Origin: Centroberyx gerrardi
Lineage: Eukaryota > Chordata > Actinopteri > Beryciformes > Berycidae
Reading direction: 5' to 3'
Assembly: GCF_048128805.1 (NCBI RefSeq)
Contig: NC_135997.1
Location: 8,490,116-8,554,115, forward strand
Length of the DNA: 64,000 bases
Part shown: positions 11,533 through 22,220 of the stretch, one piece after another
Position numbering within the stretch: position 1 is the stretch's first letter
Layout: the number at the start of each line of letters is the position of its first letter
Position numbers and translations under genes: made by a program
Notes under the pieces: generated by a model
What the model saw: the letters and a program-made list of their open reading frames with translations, nothing else
Databases searched by the model: none
What the model was told of the DNA's origin: nothing

Positions 11533-12756
11533 CACCCACCCGTACACTCTTTCTTTCACCCCCTTCCTCCTTCCGTTTAATTGGCCACCGCGGTGCCTAG
11601 GTGAGTGTGTGTGAATAATGAATGAGGCTAACCAAGGAGCGGGCTGTACTGTTCTCTGGTCACAGCTGACGGCTCATCTGGTCAGAAAATGGCCTCCCAG
11701 TACAAAACACTAGTGCTGAAACCATTAGTGGATCGACAGAAAATTAATCCATTATAATTTTGATAATCGATTAATCGTTTGTCATTTATCAAGTAAAAAT
11801 ACCAAACATTTTCTGGTTACAGCTTCATAAATGCTAAGATTTAATTGCTTTTCTCCATTTCATATCATTCTAAGATGAATACTTTAGAGTTTTTGGCTGC
11901 TGGTCAGAGTAAGTAAGCAATTATAAGAATCACTCTGGGGTCTGGTAACTTGTGATGGGCATTTGTCATTATTTTTGACATTTTATAGACAAAATGATTA
12001 ATCGAAAAAATAAACAATAGATTAATCGATAATGAACATAATCGTTAGTTGCAGCTCTACAAAACATCAATGTCTCGGGCTTCATCATCCAGTTGGAACT
12101 TCATCTTTGATTTTAGTCTCTCTTACTCTCTCAGAAAAGCTAATTCAGAAATACGAGCCATCATGAGTCTCTAAATCGAGGAGATAAAACCATTTGAAAG
12201 CACAGTTTTAGGCTTCTATACCCCAATGTGTGTTTGTCTAAAATCTCCTTAAGTTTTACAGTTATCATACGCTAGTTGGGAGAGCAATGGAGGCAAAACT
12301 GGCTGGTGAAGAATGCAGTGAATAAGGGAATGGTATATGGAAGGATCAAACTCAAAAGAGGATGGAAAGGAGTGTTTTGCAATACAAGGTTTGTCAGAAA
12401 AACTCAGGAGAGAGGAGAGAAAACACAGGAAGGATGGGGAGATAAAAGAGCAGTGAGCCTTCTTTGACTCTCCCACACATCACACCTCCGACAAGAATGT
12501 AGCAGCCCTGAGGGAGGAGAGGATCAATCTGTCAAGCTAGGAAGAAGCACTCCCTTGCAAATGCTCAGCTCATTTAGGTCTTCCAGAAACCACTTATGGA
12601 AATAGGGGATTGGTTCAATAGATTGCACTACTACTAACTACTTGGCGGATTAGTGTACACTGCATTAGCTGCAGCGGTGTAATGGAGGGTAAACCCACTT
12701 AAACTCAGGTTACTCAGCTTTTTATTACCACTCCCAACGAGGTTATGGGTTCTACC

Positions 12757-12802
<46 letters not shown>

Positions 12803-14889
12803 GACAGAATATCTCAAAATCTTATGACGAATTTTCATGAAATTTGGTGGACACATAGGCCTTAAACCAAGGAATAACTGACTTGATTTTGGTGGTGATC
12901 CAGATCTGGGATTTCTGCCATTAGATGATTATGGTTTGCAAGCCATACCTGTGAAACTGACGGAGACTTGATTCCAAACCCTAAGAGTGTGTTTGCACGG
13001 TCGAGAAATCAATGTACCTTAAAACTTAAGTTGTGGGAATGATGACTTTGGGTGTAGCAGCAAGTAGGAGAATTGCTCAGCCTCGGAAGAAGTTTGCACT
13101 CTGTGAATGGCTTCTAGTTTGTGGAACGGTTCAGCCACCTTTTAGGCTGATACAAATCTTCATGATGCAAATTCACAGTAAACCTCACAGTAACTGGTAT
13201 CAAACTGATGTAAGTGATATAAGGATAGAGGGTCTTTTAAGGAAAAAGCATAATGAATGCTTTTACCCACCTTGTTATAAGCCTACTGGCCTTCCCTGTA
13301 GTTCAGCTGACAGACGAGAGGTTTGTGGTTCACTACGCAGTGAGGATGCCAAACTAGCATGAGGTCTCTGTTTGCTCTGGGACTGTGTGGAAACAATGGT
13401 GTGCGTCTCTTGTTTGAGTAAACACACTGTGGCTCTGCAGGCCAATCTTTGATGTGGCTGCAGTCAGAGGCATGGTTTAGCGCAAAGCCTTCAACTGGTG
13501 GGTAAACACATATAAAGATTGATCAGATGCTTTCTCTTGCACATTTACTGGCAGCTTACGCCTTTGTAAAAGTAAACTTAGGCCTTGGCTTACTGGCACA
13601 ATGGCAAAGCTAATAGGAAATGCAATGTAGTCAGTGGGGATAGGGGAAAAAAACAAAACATTAGCGTATGATGATGAAATACTTTCCATGATATTGTCTC
13701 GATACACTGACAGCTAGTATTTACATTTCACAGCTATTAATCCAGATCCAAGTAATGATTATCCATGAAATAATGTTCTTGAAAATGAAAAGAGTGTCTG
13801 AATGTCTAAAAGAACTTGAACTCCATTTAGTAGTCTAATTTACTCATGGCATTTTACTAAGAAATATAAGTGATTTTTTTATATTGCATCAAATGAAAGA
13901 AAAGCAGAACACTAAATCACACTATATCACCGTATCAAATGTGATAAAACATTAAAAATCACAATATTATCTTTCTGTGGCTGAATTATAGGGATGATAT
14001 AGTATTCTCAACCCTAACATTTTGTAATTCAGTACATGTTGACCATGTAGAAGACCACCATCTCTTAGTGTAATGTGATCTCTGATAAGACCCTCTTACT
14101 CCCTCATGAGAGAGGGAAAGATCTTAAAATCCTATAACATGGTTTCAGACCACATAGGAAAGCAGTGATAATGGACAGTTGTTGTCCAGTCCAGTGGTTG
14201 AAAGGGTCAGGTAACGTTATCCTTAGGCCACCAGGAAGGAGACTAACACAGCAGCTGCTCTAGAGTCTGCTACGGGACGGCCTGCAGCCAGTATGAAAAC
14301 AAGATAGTACAAGCAAAACACTGGATTCCTTTAGTAAGAAAGTTTGGTAAGTCTTCAGGGGAAAAACAAGAGTATCTGTCTGTAGTGGAGACTGCTGCAG
14401 TGTGACTCAGTCCTGGCTAAACTGCTATTACCGACTAGACCTGTTCCTCTGTGAATGGGTGCATGCCAGGCGTCCATTACCACCTAACCACTGAGTAGAA
14501 GTGAGAGTGTTCTCTGTCTCAACGTGCAGCGTCAGGAGGACATGCTCAGTCCCGATTCAGACCACTGCGGCACGCTGAATCTCATCCTAAATACCTGACT
14601 GTTGCATAACTTGGCATCTGAGAGACTACTGCAACACATCGACAAAAGCCTGTTATGCTCTCCTATCTTCCATCCTCCTTCTTTGGGAGTGTTTTTCACC
14701 CCTCTGTCTTTATTCCCTGTTCCTGTGGAGCTGGAGTCCTGAAGTTGACCTACAGCATGATGCCCTTCACTGAAGCTTCAATATAAACACCCAAGCTTTT
14801 CACTACAGATGCTGAACGATGACAGAAATGGAGTAAACTGACATCTGCATTCACAGCATCTTCTCCTTAACGTATAGCACCCAGTGTAT

Positions 14890-14926
<37 letters not shown>

Positions 14927-17282
14927 ATCCCACAGTTTGGCAGGCAGACAAATGACTCAGCACTTATGAGCAGTGACCAATCACAGACCAGGAGAGAGCA
15001 GCATCATTTAATGCTGACAGGCATCAATCATCTGCACTTGCGTAGGGCAAACGCCAGCCCTCACACTCACTCACACACTCACTCAGAATGACACCATCTG
15101 ATTGGATGGCATGGTCAAGCAAGCACAAGGCTGATTGGACCATGAAGGAAGAGCCTCGTTCAAACCTTGAGCCGTTTTGCTACGGTGCAAAATGTTTTCC
15201 GGGTTTTGTTCCCAACTGTGTGAAATGTTGTGCAGCGGCTTTTAAGGGACGTTTGATCCCAGTTGGGGTGATTCTGCATTTTCATTGGCTACGTACAAAA
15301 GCCTGTCACACGTATCCGCAACTGGCTCGGAGAATTCTTCGAAGAGAACGCACAGAATCGCCTTATCAGCCAGTAACAATCCATAACAAACACCTTGCAA
15401 CAGGATGTTCAACGCACTACCCTTTTCCTTTTAAACTTCCTGTTTGCTACATGTTGGGGCTATTGATCGCCGCCCCAGGTGGATTATTTTAATTTACTCT
15501 TATTCAGAAAGAAAGGTTACTGGCCACTGGGTTTTCAGAGGCCTGTCTAAGAGTCTATCCCAAAGACCTGCACACGTAGAAAAGATGTAGTGGTTGTTCC
15601 CAGTCTGGCCTACTGTATTCCCTCTCCATGTGTGCGTGTAAAGATCGGCCACGTGGTTCATTGCCTCACCTTTCTTCCTCTTCTTTCAGCCGGCGAGCTG
15701 CCTGCTTTGACTGTTTAATTTGCAAGTCAAGTCTGTGTAAGAAGTCTTTGGCCGACAGCTCCTCCGGCTGGGGCTGGGGGGGTTTGGAGTCCTCGGGGGG
15801 CGGGGAGGGGGGGGGCGAGGGTCCCTCCGTATCCTGCGTCACGCAGGGCGCCTCGGACTCCTGGCAGGCCGCATCCCCTTCCCCGTCAGGAGATTCAAGA
15901 GACAGTCCATTAAATATGGAGCGCTTCTCCGACACCACGGGGATGTTGAGGCTGTTCCTCAGGAAGATGCAGTCGTTGCTGAACAGCTTGTTGGCCCTCT
16001 TGATTTGCTCCATCTGGAATACCAGGGTGACAGCAGCAAGAACAGCGTTAGAAGAAGCTTTTCTGTGAATCCCACCCAACCCAACCCAACCCAACCCAAC
16101 ACTCCTGCTTTGGATCTATGCTTCAACTAAGACCTGAGGACCAAATCAGTTCAGCTTACTTCACTCTCATCATATGTAGCGTAAACTAATGACTGTAATC
16201 AGGTACAAGGCAGATAAACAGCCAATTAGCTCTAATGTTAGGCAGGTCATTACCCCTAAGGTACAAAAGAAGGCACTAGATGCTATGTGTCATAACCTTT
16301 AACATACGCTAAGGCGATATTAGTGTGCATACTGATGTAAAACATGGAAATCCACATAAATACAAACCTACACCCACATAGCACATTTCAACACTGTCAT
16401 ATCAGATAATAGTCTATTAGCTATGTAGTTAGAAAGCTAAATGAATGTGTACGGAGGGAATGACAAAGGGGAGCTGTAGGGTTTGACTGATATGGGTTTT
16501 AGAAGGTCAATAAAATAAAGAGTAGCTAGAGGAGGATGCATGTCAAATTTGGCAAATCTATCACTTCAGCTCAGTTGTCTGGATTCCTCTGACTCCATTT
16601 CTTCAGAGCTGTGTGCCAGATTGGGCCTATAGGATGAACCAACAGTATTTCTACAGAGCGCTCACTGTTGCAGCATCAATATGAGACTGGCTGCTCACAG
16701 GCCTCAATGTGACATTTGATACTTCCTGGCTCAAGTTTGTTTCGGTGCATGTAACGACTAGAGAAAAGGATCAAAACATTTAGGGGCTGTGAAATCACTG
16801 TAACATAAGCATGTATAAGTATTATAAGTAAAGGGGTAAAGGTGATGCCCCCGCCTTGACACAATGTGGCAAATAGGCGTGATGTTGTGGTTGGTTCCCA
16901 TTACCTGTCATTGAGTGACGCATGCACTGACAGCTGATCAAATGCGGATTTGTATTAGCACTGATTTCATATTATATTAGATCTACCTTTCATCAAGGCA
17001 TCCACTAGCATTGTGTTGGCTACATGGCACCCTTACCGTAACACCGTATTTGAGAGCAATCCCCTGCAGGGTATCACTGTCTGTAACCCGATGCTCTATG
17101 AATTTCTCCCCCAGAGAGGCCGTGACGCTGGCGGTGCTCCCGTAGGACCGGATCTTGGTCCGGGCCAGGCTCTGGGACAGTTCGCTCTCTGATTCGGAAC
17201 CGGACCTGGACCGAGGGAAGATAGGCTGGCCGAACCGTCCTCCTCCATCCCGCATCGGCAGGACAGGCGAGAACTCCGCCAT
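11340..17282 (-). CDS. lysmd2: LysM domain-containing protein 2 (complete, three coding exons, 213 aa)
   Basis: Exons in transcript order are 17282-17037, 16013-15670 and 11391-11340. The start ATG is at 17282 and the stop TAA at 11342-11340; all joins are GT-AG and in phase. The protein opens with a Ser-rich, disordered segment (PRSRSGSESESELSQSLART, then KIRSYGSTAS). A single LysM domain follows at about residues 62-106 (EHRVTDSDTLQGIALKYGVT, MEQIKRANKLFSNDCIF, LNIPV). After that come an acidic/Pro-rich linker, a conserved helix (AKDFLHRLDLQIKQSKQAAR) and a short C-terminus ending TSYQEI. LysM modules bind N-acetylglucosamine polymers in other proteins; the role of vertebrate LYSMD2 is poorly known. 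No signal peptide or membrane segment is seen, so it is likely intracellular. Human LYSMD2 is 215 aa, so the length fits. Confidence 0.96.
11711..12059. mobile_element. Non-autonomous hAT-type element, 349 bp, with 8-bp target duplication
   Basis: The left end is TAGTGCTGAAAC and the right end on the other strand is TAGAGCTGCAAC, close to the TAGGGCTGCAAC terminus of the larger element at 32162. It is flanked by caaaacac (11703-11710) and caaaacat (12060-12067), an 8-bp duplication with one mismatch. The interior is AT-rich with repeated ATTAATCGAT motifs and no coding capacity. Confidence 0.8.
12725..12990 (+). repeat. Dispersed repeat with internal (GTCT)n
   Basis: After caacgaggttatgggt there is a 42-bp GTCT array (12761-12802). 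It is followed by tttcatgaaatttggtgg, ccaaggaataactgactt and ggtggtgatccagatctgg, a sequence order I recognise from a repeat frequent in fish genomes. Boundaries are approximate and the class is unknown. Confidence 0.5.
15670..16013 (-). CDS. lysmd2: lysmd2 exon 2
   Basis: The acceptor is gtattccag just before MEQIKRANKLF and the donor is gtgagg at 15669-15668; 344 nt, ending in phase 2. It completes the LysM domain and codes a Pro/Glu-rich linker (EGPSPPPSPPPEDSKPPQPQ) and the conserved FLHRLDLQIK helix. A six-tract G-rich repeat lies about 60 bases before the acceptor on the coding strand. Confidence 0.96.
16070..16101 (-). repeat. (GGGTT)n tract with G-quadruplex potential
   Basis: The minus (coding) strand of lysmd2 has six GGG tracts separated by one or two bases between 16097 and 16071. 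The tract is about 60 bases upstream of the exon 2 acceptor. Confidence 0.85.
17037..17282 (-). CDS. lysmd2: lysmd2 exon 1 (start codon)
   Basis: 82 codons from ATG at 17282 to ...KYGVT, with donor gtaagg at 17036. It holds the disordered N-terminus and the first half of the LysM domain; the intron splits the domain after its first helix. In-frame reading past the donor soon hits a stop, supporting the splice. Confidence 0.96.
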
Positions 17283-17600
17283 CTTCTCTTGAATAAATAA
17301 AGACCCCGACTGCCTCTGTTTGTTTTAACGCTCCGGTTGACTCACCGCGATAAGGGGAACCGGCCGCCGCTTATTCAGGCCGCAGGGAGATTCCCATCCC
17401 CGGGTTTGTTGTGCATGTCAGCCCAGGGGAAATGTGACATGTTTCGGGGACCACTACCTCACAGCTAGCTTTGTCACAGATCCGCTACGTTGACGTAAAA
17501 ACGTACAGTGCGTCGCGACTTCCACTGTCAAGCTAACCAGAATGAAAACATACAACTTCCGGTCCGGCTTTCAAAATAAATCCGTATTGACGAACAGAGG
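17283..17600 (-). promoter_or_regulatory. lysmd2 5'UTR and proximal promoter (predicted)
   Basis: The 280 bases before the ATG are richer in CpG than their surroundings. They contain acgtaaaaacgt and cgtcgcgac, and an ETS-type site read as accggaagt on the minus strand (17562-17554). A second ccggaagt-like site is near 17770. No TATA box is obvious. The start site is not determined. Confidence 0.45.
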
Positions 17601-18563
17601 TCAAACTGTTTTGGAGTAATACAAAGTATTAAAGTGAATATGAAGAATATATTGAAGGAGGAGTGTGTAGTAAATGTTTTTGTTTCACCTAAAGTGTCCT
17701 TTTATAGCCTATGCAAGATGCAATATACATAGACCTAATAGTCGTGCTGCCATGACAACGGAAAAAATAACTTCCGGATAAAGCAGAAGCTTTACTTCAC
17801 AGAGAAAGAAACGAAACTAAACTAAACGAAACGAAATCGAGTCGTGTTCATTGTTCAATTGCAATCATGTTTAAAAAAATGTGTAGCGATAAAATCAGCC
17901 TTTCCACCTTTGTTGGAACAAACTATTCTTTACTGATTGTGGCTATGGGAGACAGAAGTGGTCTTAATACAAAGTAAATTGTAAATTGTGCAAGAGCATA
18001 GGAGCAGTGTATTTGAATGGGAAAATGAAGTAGGTTATTATTCCTTTCTAAGTGTGGGCCTATAGTCTGAAACATCATAGTGAGTCTACTTATTTTGGAG
18101 TCGTGTTCCTTTCTTATCACTTCTGGGGCATTAGACCTGCTTATCATACAGTGTGTGGTGTGTGTGTGTGTGTGTGTCTGTACGCTATGGGGGGTCTCAA
18201 GAAAAAAGAGACTGTATATGCATTTACTTCAGTTAGCTGCGTCCACCTGGAGGAGGCAGAGCATTGTGTCTCTATGCTTTTTCCTCCTGGTGCCCAAGTG
18301 CTGCTTTCACCTTGAGCAAACATTTCCAAAAGATAATCCAGTCTTCGAAGCAAAATTGTTAAAGGCTTATAATGTTTGACTTTTGTTTGGGAACTTTGCG
18401 CTTTGATTTTTCCACAAGGGCCTCAGGCACTTTATAGGAGTGGCTTGGAGGGATGACGGTCCTGAATCCCACCTGGTTCTTCAGTTCTCTAGTTTAACCG
18501 CCTTTCCTTGTGAGTCCAGCTGCATCAGGAATGCCACCAGCCCACCACACTAGAGACCACAGT

Positions 18564-19021
18564 GGGGCCATTCATCAATTGAATTGAGAATGTATGGTAA
18601 ATTCCAATTCAATTCCTGGAGTTGGAGTTGGAATTGTACCCAGCTCCAAGGAAACGGAATTGGAATCAATTAAATTTCACTTCTAAGAGAGTTTGTCTTG
18701 ACTCACTAAACATTATGAATTAACATTATGAATCAAATAAAAGACAGTTAAACAAATTAAATACATTCAATCATAAAGTATGTGTTACAATTACATGTTA
18801 TGCATGCATGCAAATACCATCGGAAAGATACCTTCAACATTTTATGATATTCAGTTTTGATAATATACAGTATAACACTATATGTAATCTCAGATATGTG
18901 GTAAGAAAAAACAAAAAAACATGGAAACTTCCTGAAATTCCAATTCAATTCGAATGCTGTTTCCTGTAGGTTTTTTTCAAATTGCAATTCCAATTCCTCA
19001 GTTCATTCATGAATTGACCCC
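18564..19021. mobile_element. Small inverted-repeat-ended repeat element
   Basis: The left end is ggggccattcatcaattgaa and the right end on the other strand is ggggtcaattcatgaatgaa, imperfect inverted repeats. The interior is dominated by attccaattcaattcc-type motifs in both orientations. There is no coding capacity and no clear target duplication, so the class is not assigned. Confidence 0.55.
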
Positions 19022-21914
19022 AACCCTGCCACAGACACAGGAATGGAGTAGGAGAGGAGAGATCCTTTCACATTGGCTGGAAACATTCAGCAGCAGCCTG
19101 TGACCGCTGACCACTGCATGCGACATCTGGACCCACTGCTGACCCTGTTAATGATGGTCTCATTTTGGATGGGGGGGGGGTCTGTAAGAGGAAGGGTTAG
19201 TCCCATGTCCAGTCATGGACAACAACATGTCATAAATGAAAAATCACCACATGGTAAAAGTAACAAAAAAACCATAAGGGATTTTCCCGAGTCTGTCAGA
19301 GGAGGAACTGTCTGTTTATAACCGTTACTGAATTGTTACATATTCCCTGCAATCACACTATCAGCAGCAGAGCAAACAAAGTATTCAGGTTTATTTAAAA
19401 ATTAAAAGGAAGAACCAACTTGAGTTGATAGATGAATAAAGAATAGAAAATCCATCATTTGTTTAAATGGGTATTATCAGAGATTTGAATTAGAGTTTGT
19501 TTTTTTATCTCCAAACACTCCATCTATAGGGTGTTAATGAGAGTTTTGATTGATCATGCTTTATTTAAATGGTGTTGTTAAACTATGATTTGGAGGATGT
19601 CTATATGAATCTAAAGTTGTCATCATAGTCATTTGAAGTCCATATTCCTCCTGTCAAAATTGACTCATGTCATGTGAATTTGGGAATTTTCTAATATTAA
19701 AAGCATTGTTGATTCTGTTGACATGTATGTCGAAATATACACTCATCCATTCTGGCCTCTAGGGGTACTATTCTAGTGATTGATTGTATTTCTATGAACC
19801 AATAACTACATCTGTCAATGTCCATCCCTTAGTATATAGGCCTAAGTGTGTTTTTTTTTTTGGTTGTTTTTGTTTTGACACTGATGATGAAATAAGCTGA
19901 AATCATCCGTCTTAGATTTATTTTTTGGGCACTTTTTGAACACATCACTTTCTGCCATTCTCAGTTCAGCATGGAATAAAACCTCCATCATTATTTAAAT
20001 CACAGCTCCCTTTATTTTTTCAATGCTGTGTGCGGGAAGTCTTTGCACCTTTCTTTATTATCAGAGATCCACCTGCAGAGTCTTGCTGATTACTCCAGCC
20101 TGGAAGGATAAATTGAGGGGCAAAAGGTTAGTTAATCATTGTAGAACTGCCAGCGAAGGACCATAAATGAACAATATAGTAAATCACTGTTAAATAACCA
20201 GGTTACGTAAACTGAAAGCCTACATGTGAGCTTGCTGTGAAGGATGTTTCCTCTCTCATCATGAATTCATTACTGGATGGTAGCTGATGGAAATTCTCAA
20301 TCCTGCTTGTCCCTGCAGTGTGTGTGCACTTGGTTTAAGGCACATGATTATTCAGACAGTAGAAAGGTAATGAATCCCCTTTAGTTGCTTAGTCATTTTT
20401 GAATCATTGCATTCGTTGTGGAGTTACAGCCATGTGAGCACTTACATACTGTATGCAAACAGGAAACAAAGTGCTGGGGGAGGAAAGCAATGTTGAATAG
20501 CAGAAATATTATTAACACAGTGAGCAATTTAAATGTAGTGGAGGTGAAAGGCAGTCATGCGTAATTGAAACAAGAACACAAAGACAGCAGGTGTTGCTTT
20601 GGGACACACGCGCAATGTGAATGCATCTCCATGGTGAAATCTAATTTGCTGAAGAACAAATATTGGGTTACAATGGGAAGCAACAAGTGGATTCATGATT
20701 TCCGAATGATTAATTTATTCAATTAATCTCTCTTGGATTATGCTGCGGTAATGTCACTGTCTCCCTGGCATTTTCTAATGGAAAACAGGTCATTAAACCC
20801 ATGTAAGAGTACAAACAGAGAGACAGGGAGGAGGGGGCTCAATTCATTAATAATACATAAAGTTCACTGAGATGACACTTCCTGGACGGAATTGCAAATT
20901 ATTTCATTTTCCGTGTCATATGTGCTTCACGTCTTTTGTCTGACCCATTACGACTAAAAGCAAAATTGTCAGTGTTAATTTAACTCTGAGAGTGTGCAAA
21001 TCAACACACTGCCAGTGTTTATATCAGTCCACACCCATCAGAGTTAAATTTAAAATTTCAGATAGTTTTGAACAGCCGCCCCAGAGTCATATCATCAGCA
21101 CTATGAGTAGACAAATAACACTCCGATCAACACCTTTCAACTCAAAATAACTGTCACTGAAAAATCATCACATATTAACACTGGAGAATCTGCTGTGATA
21201 CATGTCAGTTTATGTTAGAAGAAGTTAAAACATAAATATCTGCTGTTTGGGGATGGATAATGAAAAGGCCATATAATAAAAGACATCAAAATATCTGAAA
21301 TTATCACATTTTCCCCAACAAGCTTTTTTGTTAATTTGATTTTCATCAACAGTAAACTCCTACAAACTACGCAATACTCAGACAACAGTAGGAGATTTAT
21401 GAGATTTTTCTGTTGCATTGACCCAAGAGTCAAATAATTTTCCTCCCATATCCTGTTTCCCTGCACCCCCCTCTCTCTCTCTCTCTCAAAGGCAAGGAGA
21501 AGAGAGAGAAAGGAAACAAAGGCAGGAGGAAGAGAGGGGGTAGAAGCAGCAAAGCCGTGACTCATCCTTCACAGCAACTTTGCCATGACAACAATCTCTC
21601 TGGCCGTCTCCTTAAACCGACTGAACCCGCAGGCCGTGAGAGAGAAGATACTGGCAATCGATACGTGGCCATCTCTGTCATTTCATCATCTTTGTTAGGG
21701 GACAGAGTGACAGGGACAGCAGGGCAGGTCCAGGTCTGATTAGGACTGTGGGAGAACAGGCTTTATGGTTTTGTGGTGGTTGAAGTTAATTTCAGTTCAT
21801 GAATGCAGTAGAACATGAAAGACATGTAATTGCGTACTCTATAAAACAAAGTACAGATCTGGTACCTCCACCTCTCCACCCTGATCCCCAATTACAAGCT
21901 CAATCATGGCTGCT

Positions 21915-22220
21915 GCAGGAGTACAAGGAAAGAAACCGAGTTGCCTATGTGTATCAGATGAGAGCATTTTTTGAATTATATGTCAAAACATACCGCTAAA
22001 ACTGTATTTTTGGTTGATCTTTCTGCACAGTCAGAAAAAAAGTACACTGTTCTACCTTTTTCACTGTGGTACAACAGTAGGCTGTTCTGACCTTTTTTGT
22101 GTATATTACAGAAAGATCAACAAAAAGTAAAATTTTAGGGCTATGTTGTGGCATACATAATTCATGGCATACAAAATTGCTCACAATTGATACACTCTTT
22201 TTCTGTTCTTGTACTCCTGC
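21915..22220. repeat. Imperfect long inverted repeat (foldback)
   Basis: Arm 21915-22025 starts gcaggagtacaag and ends gttgatctttctg. Arm 22109-22220, on the other strand, starts gcaggagtacaag and ends gttgatctttctg, with a comparable spacing. The match is strongest at both ends of each arm and diverged in the middle. It is probably a DNA-transposon relic. Confidence 0.6.

Larger units (their letters stand above)
11392..15669 (-). other. lysmd2 intron 2 (4.3 kb)
   Basis: It contains a CA array (11482-11529), a small hAT-like element (11711-12059), a GTCT array within a dispersed repeat (about 12725-12990) and a CA array (14893-14924). No further exon is recognised. A 134-codon open frame at 15088-15489 does not resemble a known protein. 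Confidence 0.6.

Noticed and set aside
13033..13362. 109-codon plus-strand open frame in the lysmd2 intron
   Set aside because: No domain, no repeat-family match I recognise, no neighbouring exon signals; length is within chance expectation.
15088..15489. 134-codon plus-strand open frame in the lysmd2 intron
   Set aside because: No recognisable family, no splice-compatible partners, odd composition (scattered Cys, His and Trp), and it begins inside a CA-rich repeat area. It may be part of a dispersed repeat.
16070..16101. Interpretation as an interstitial telomere repeat
   Set aside because: The unit is GGGTT, not TTAGGG, and there are only a few units.
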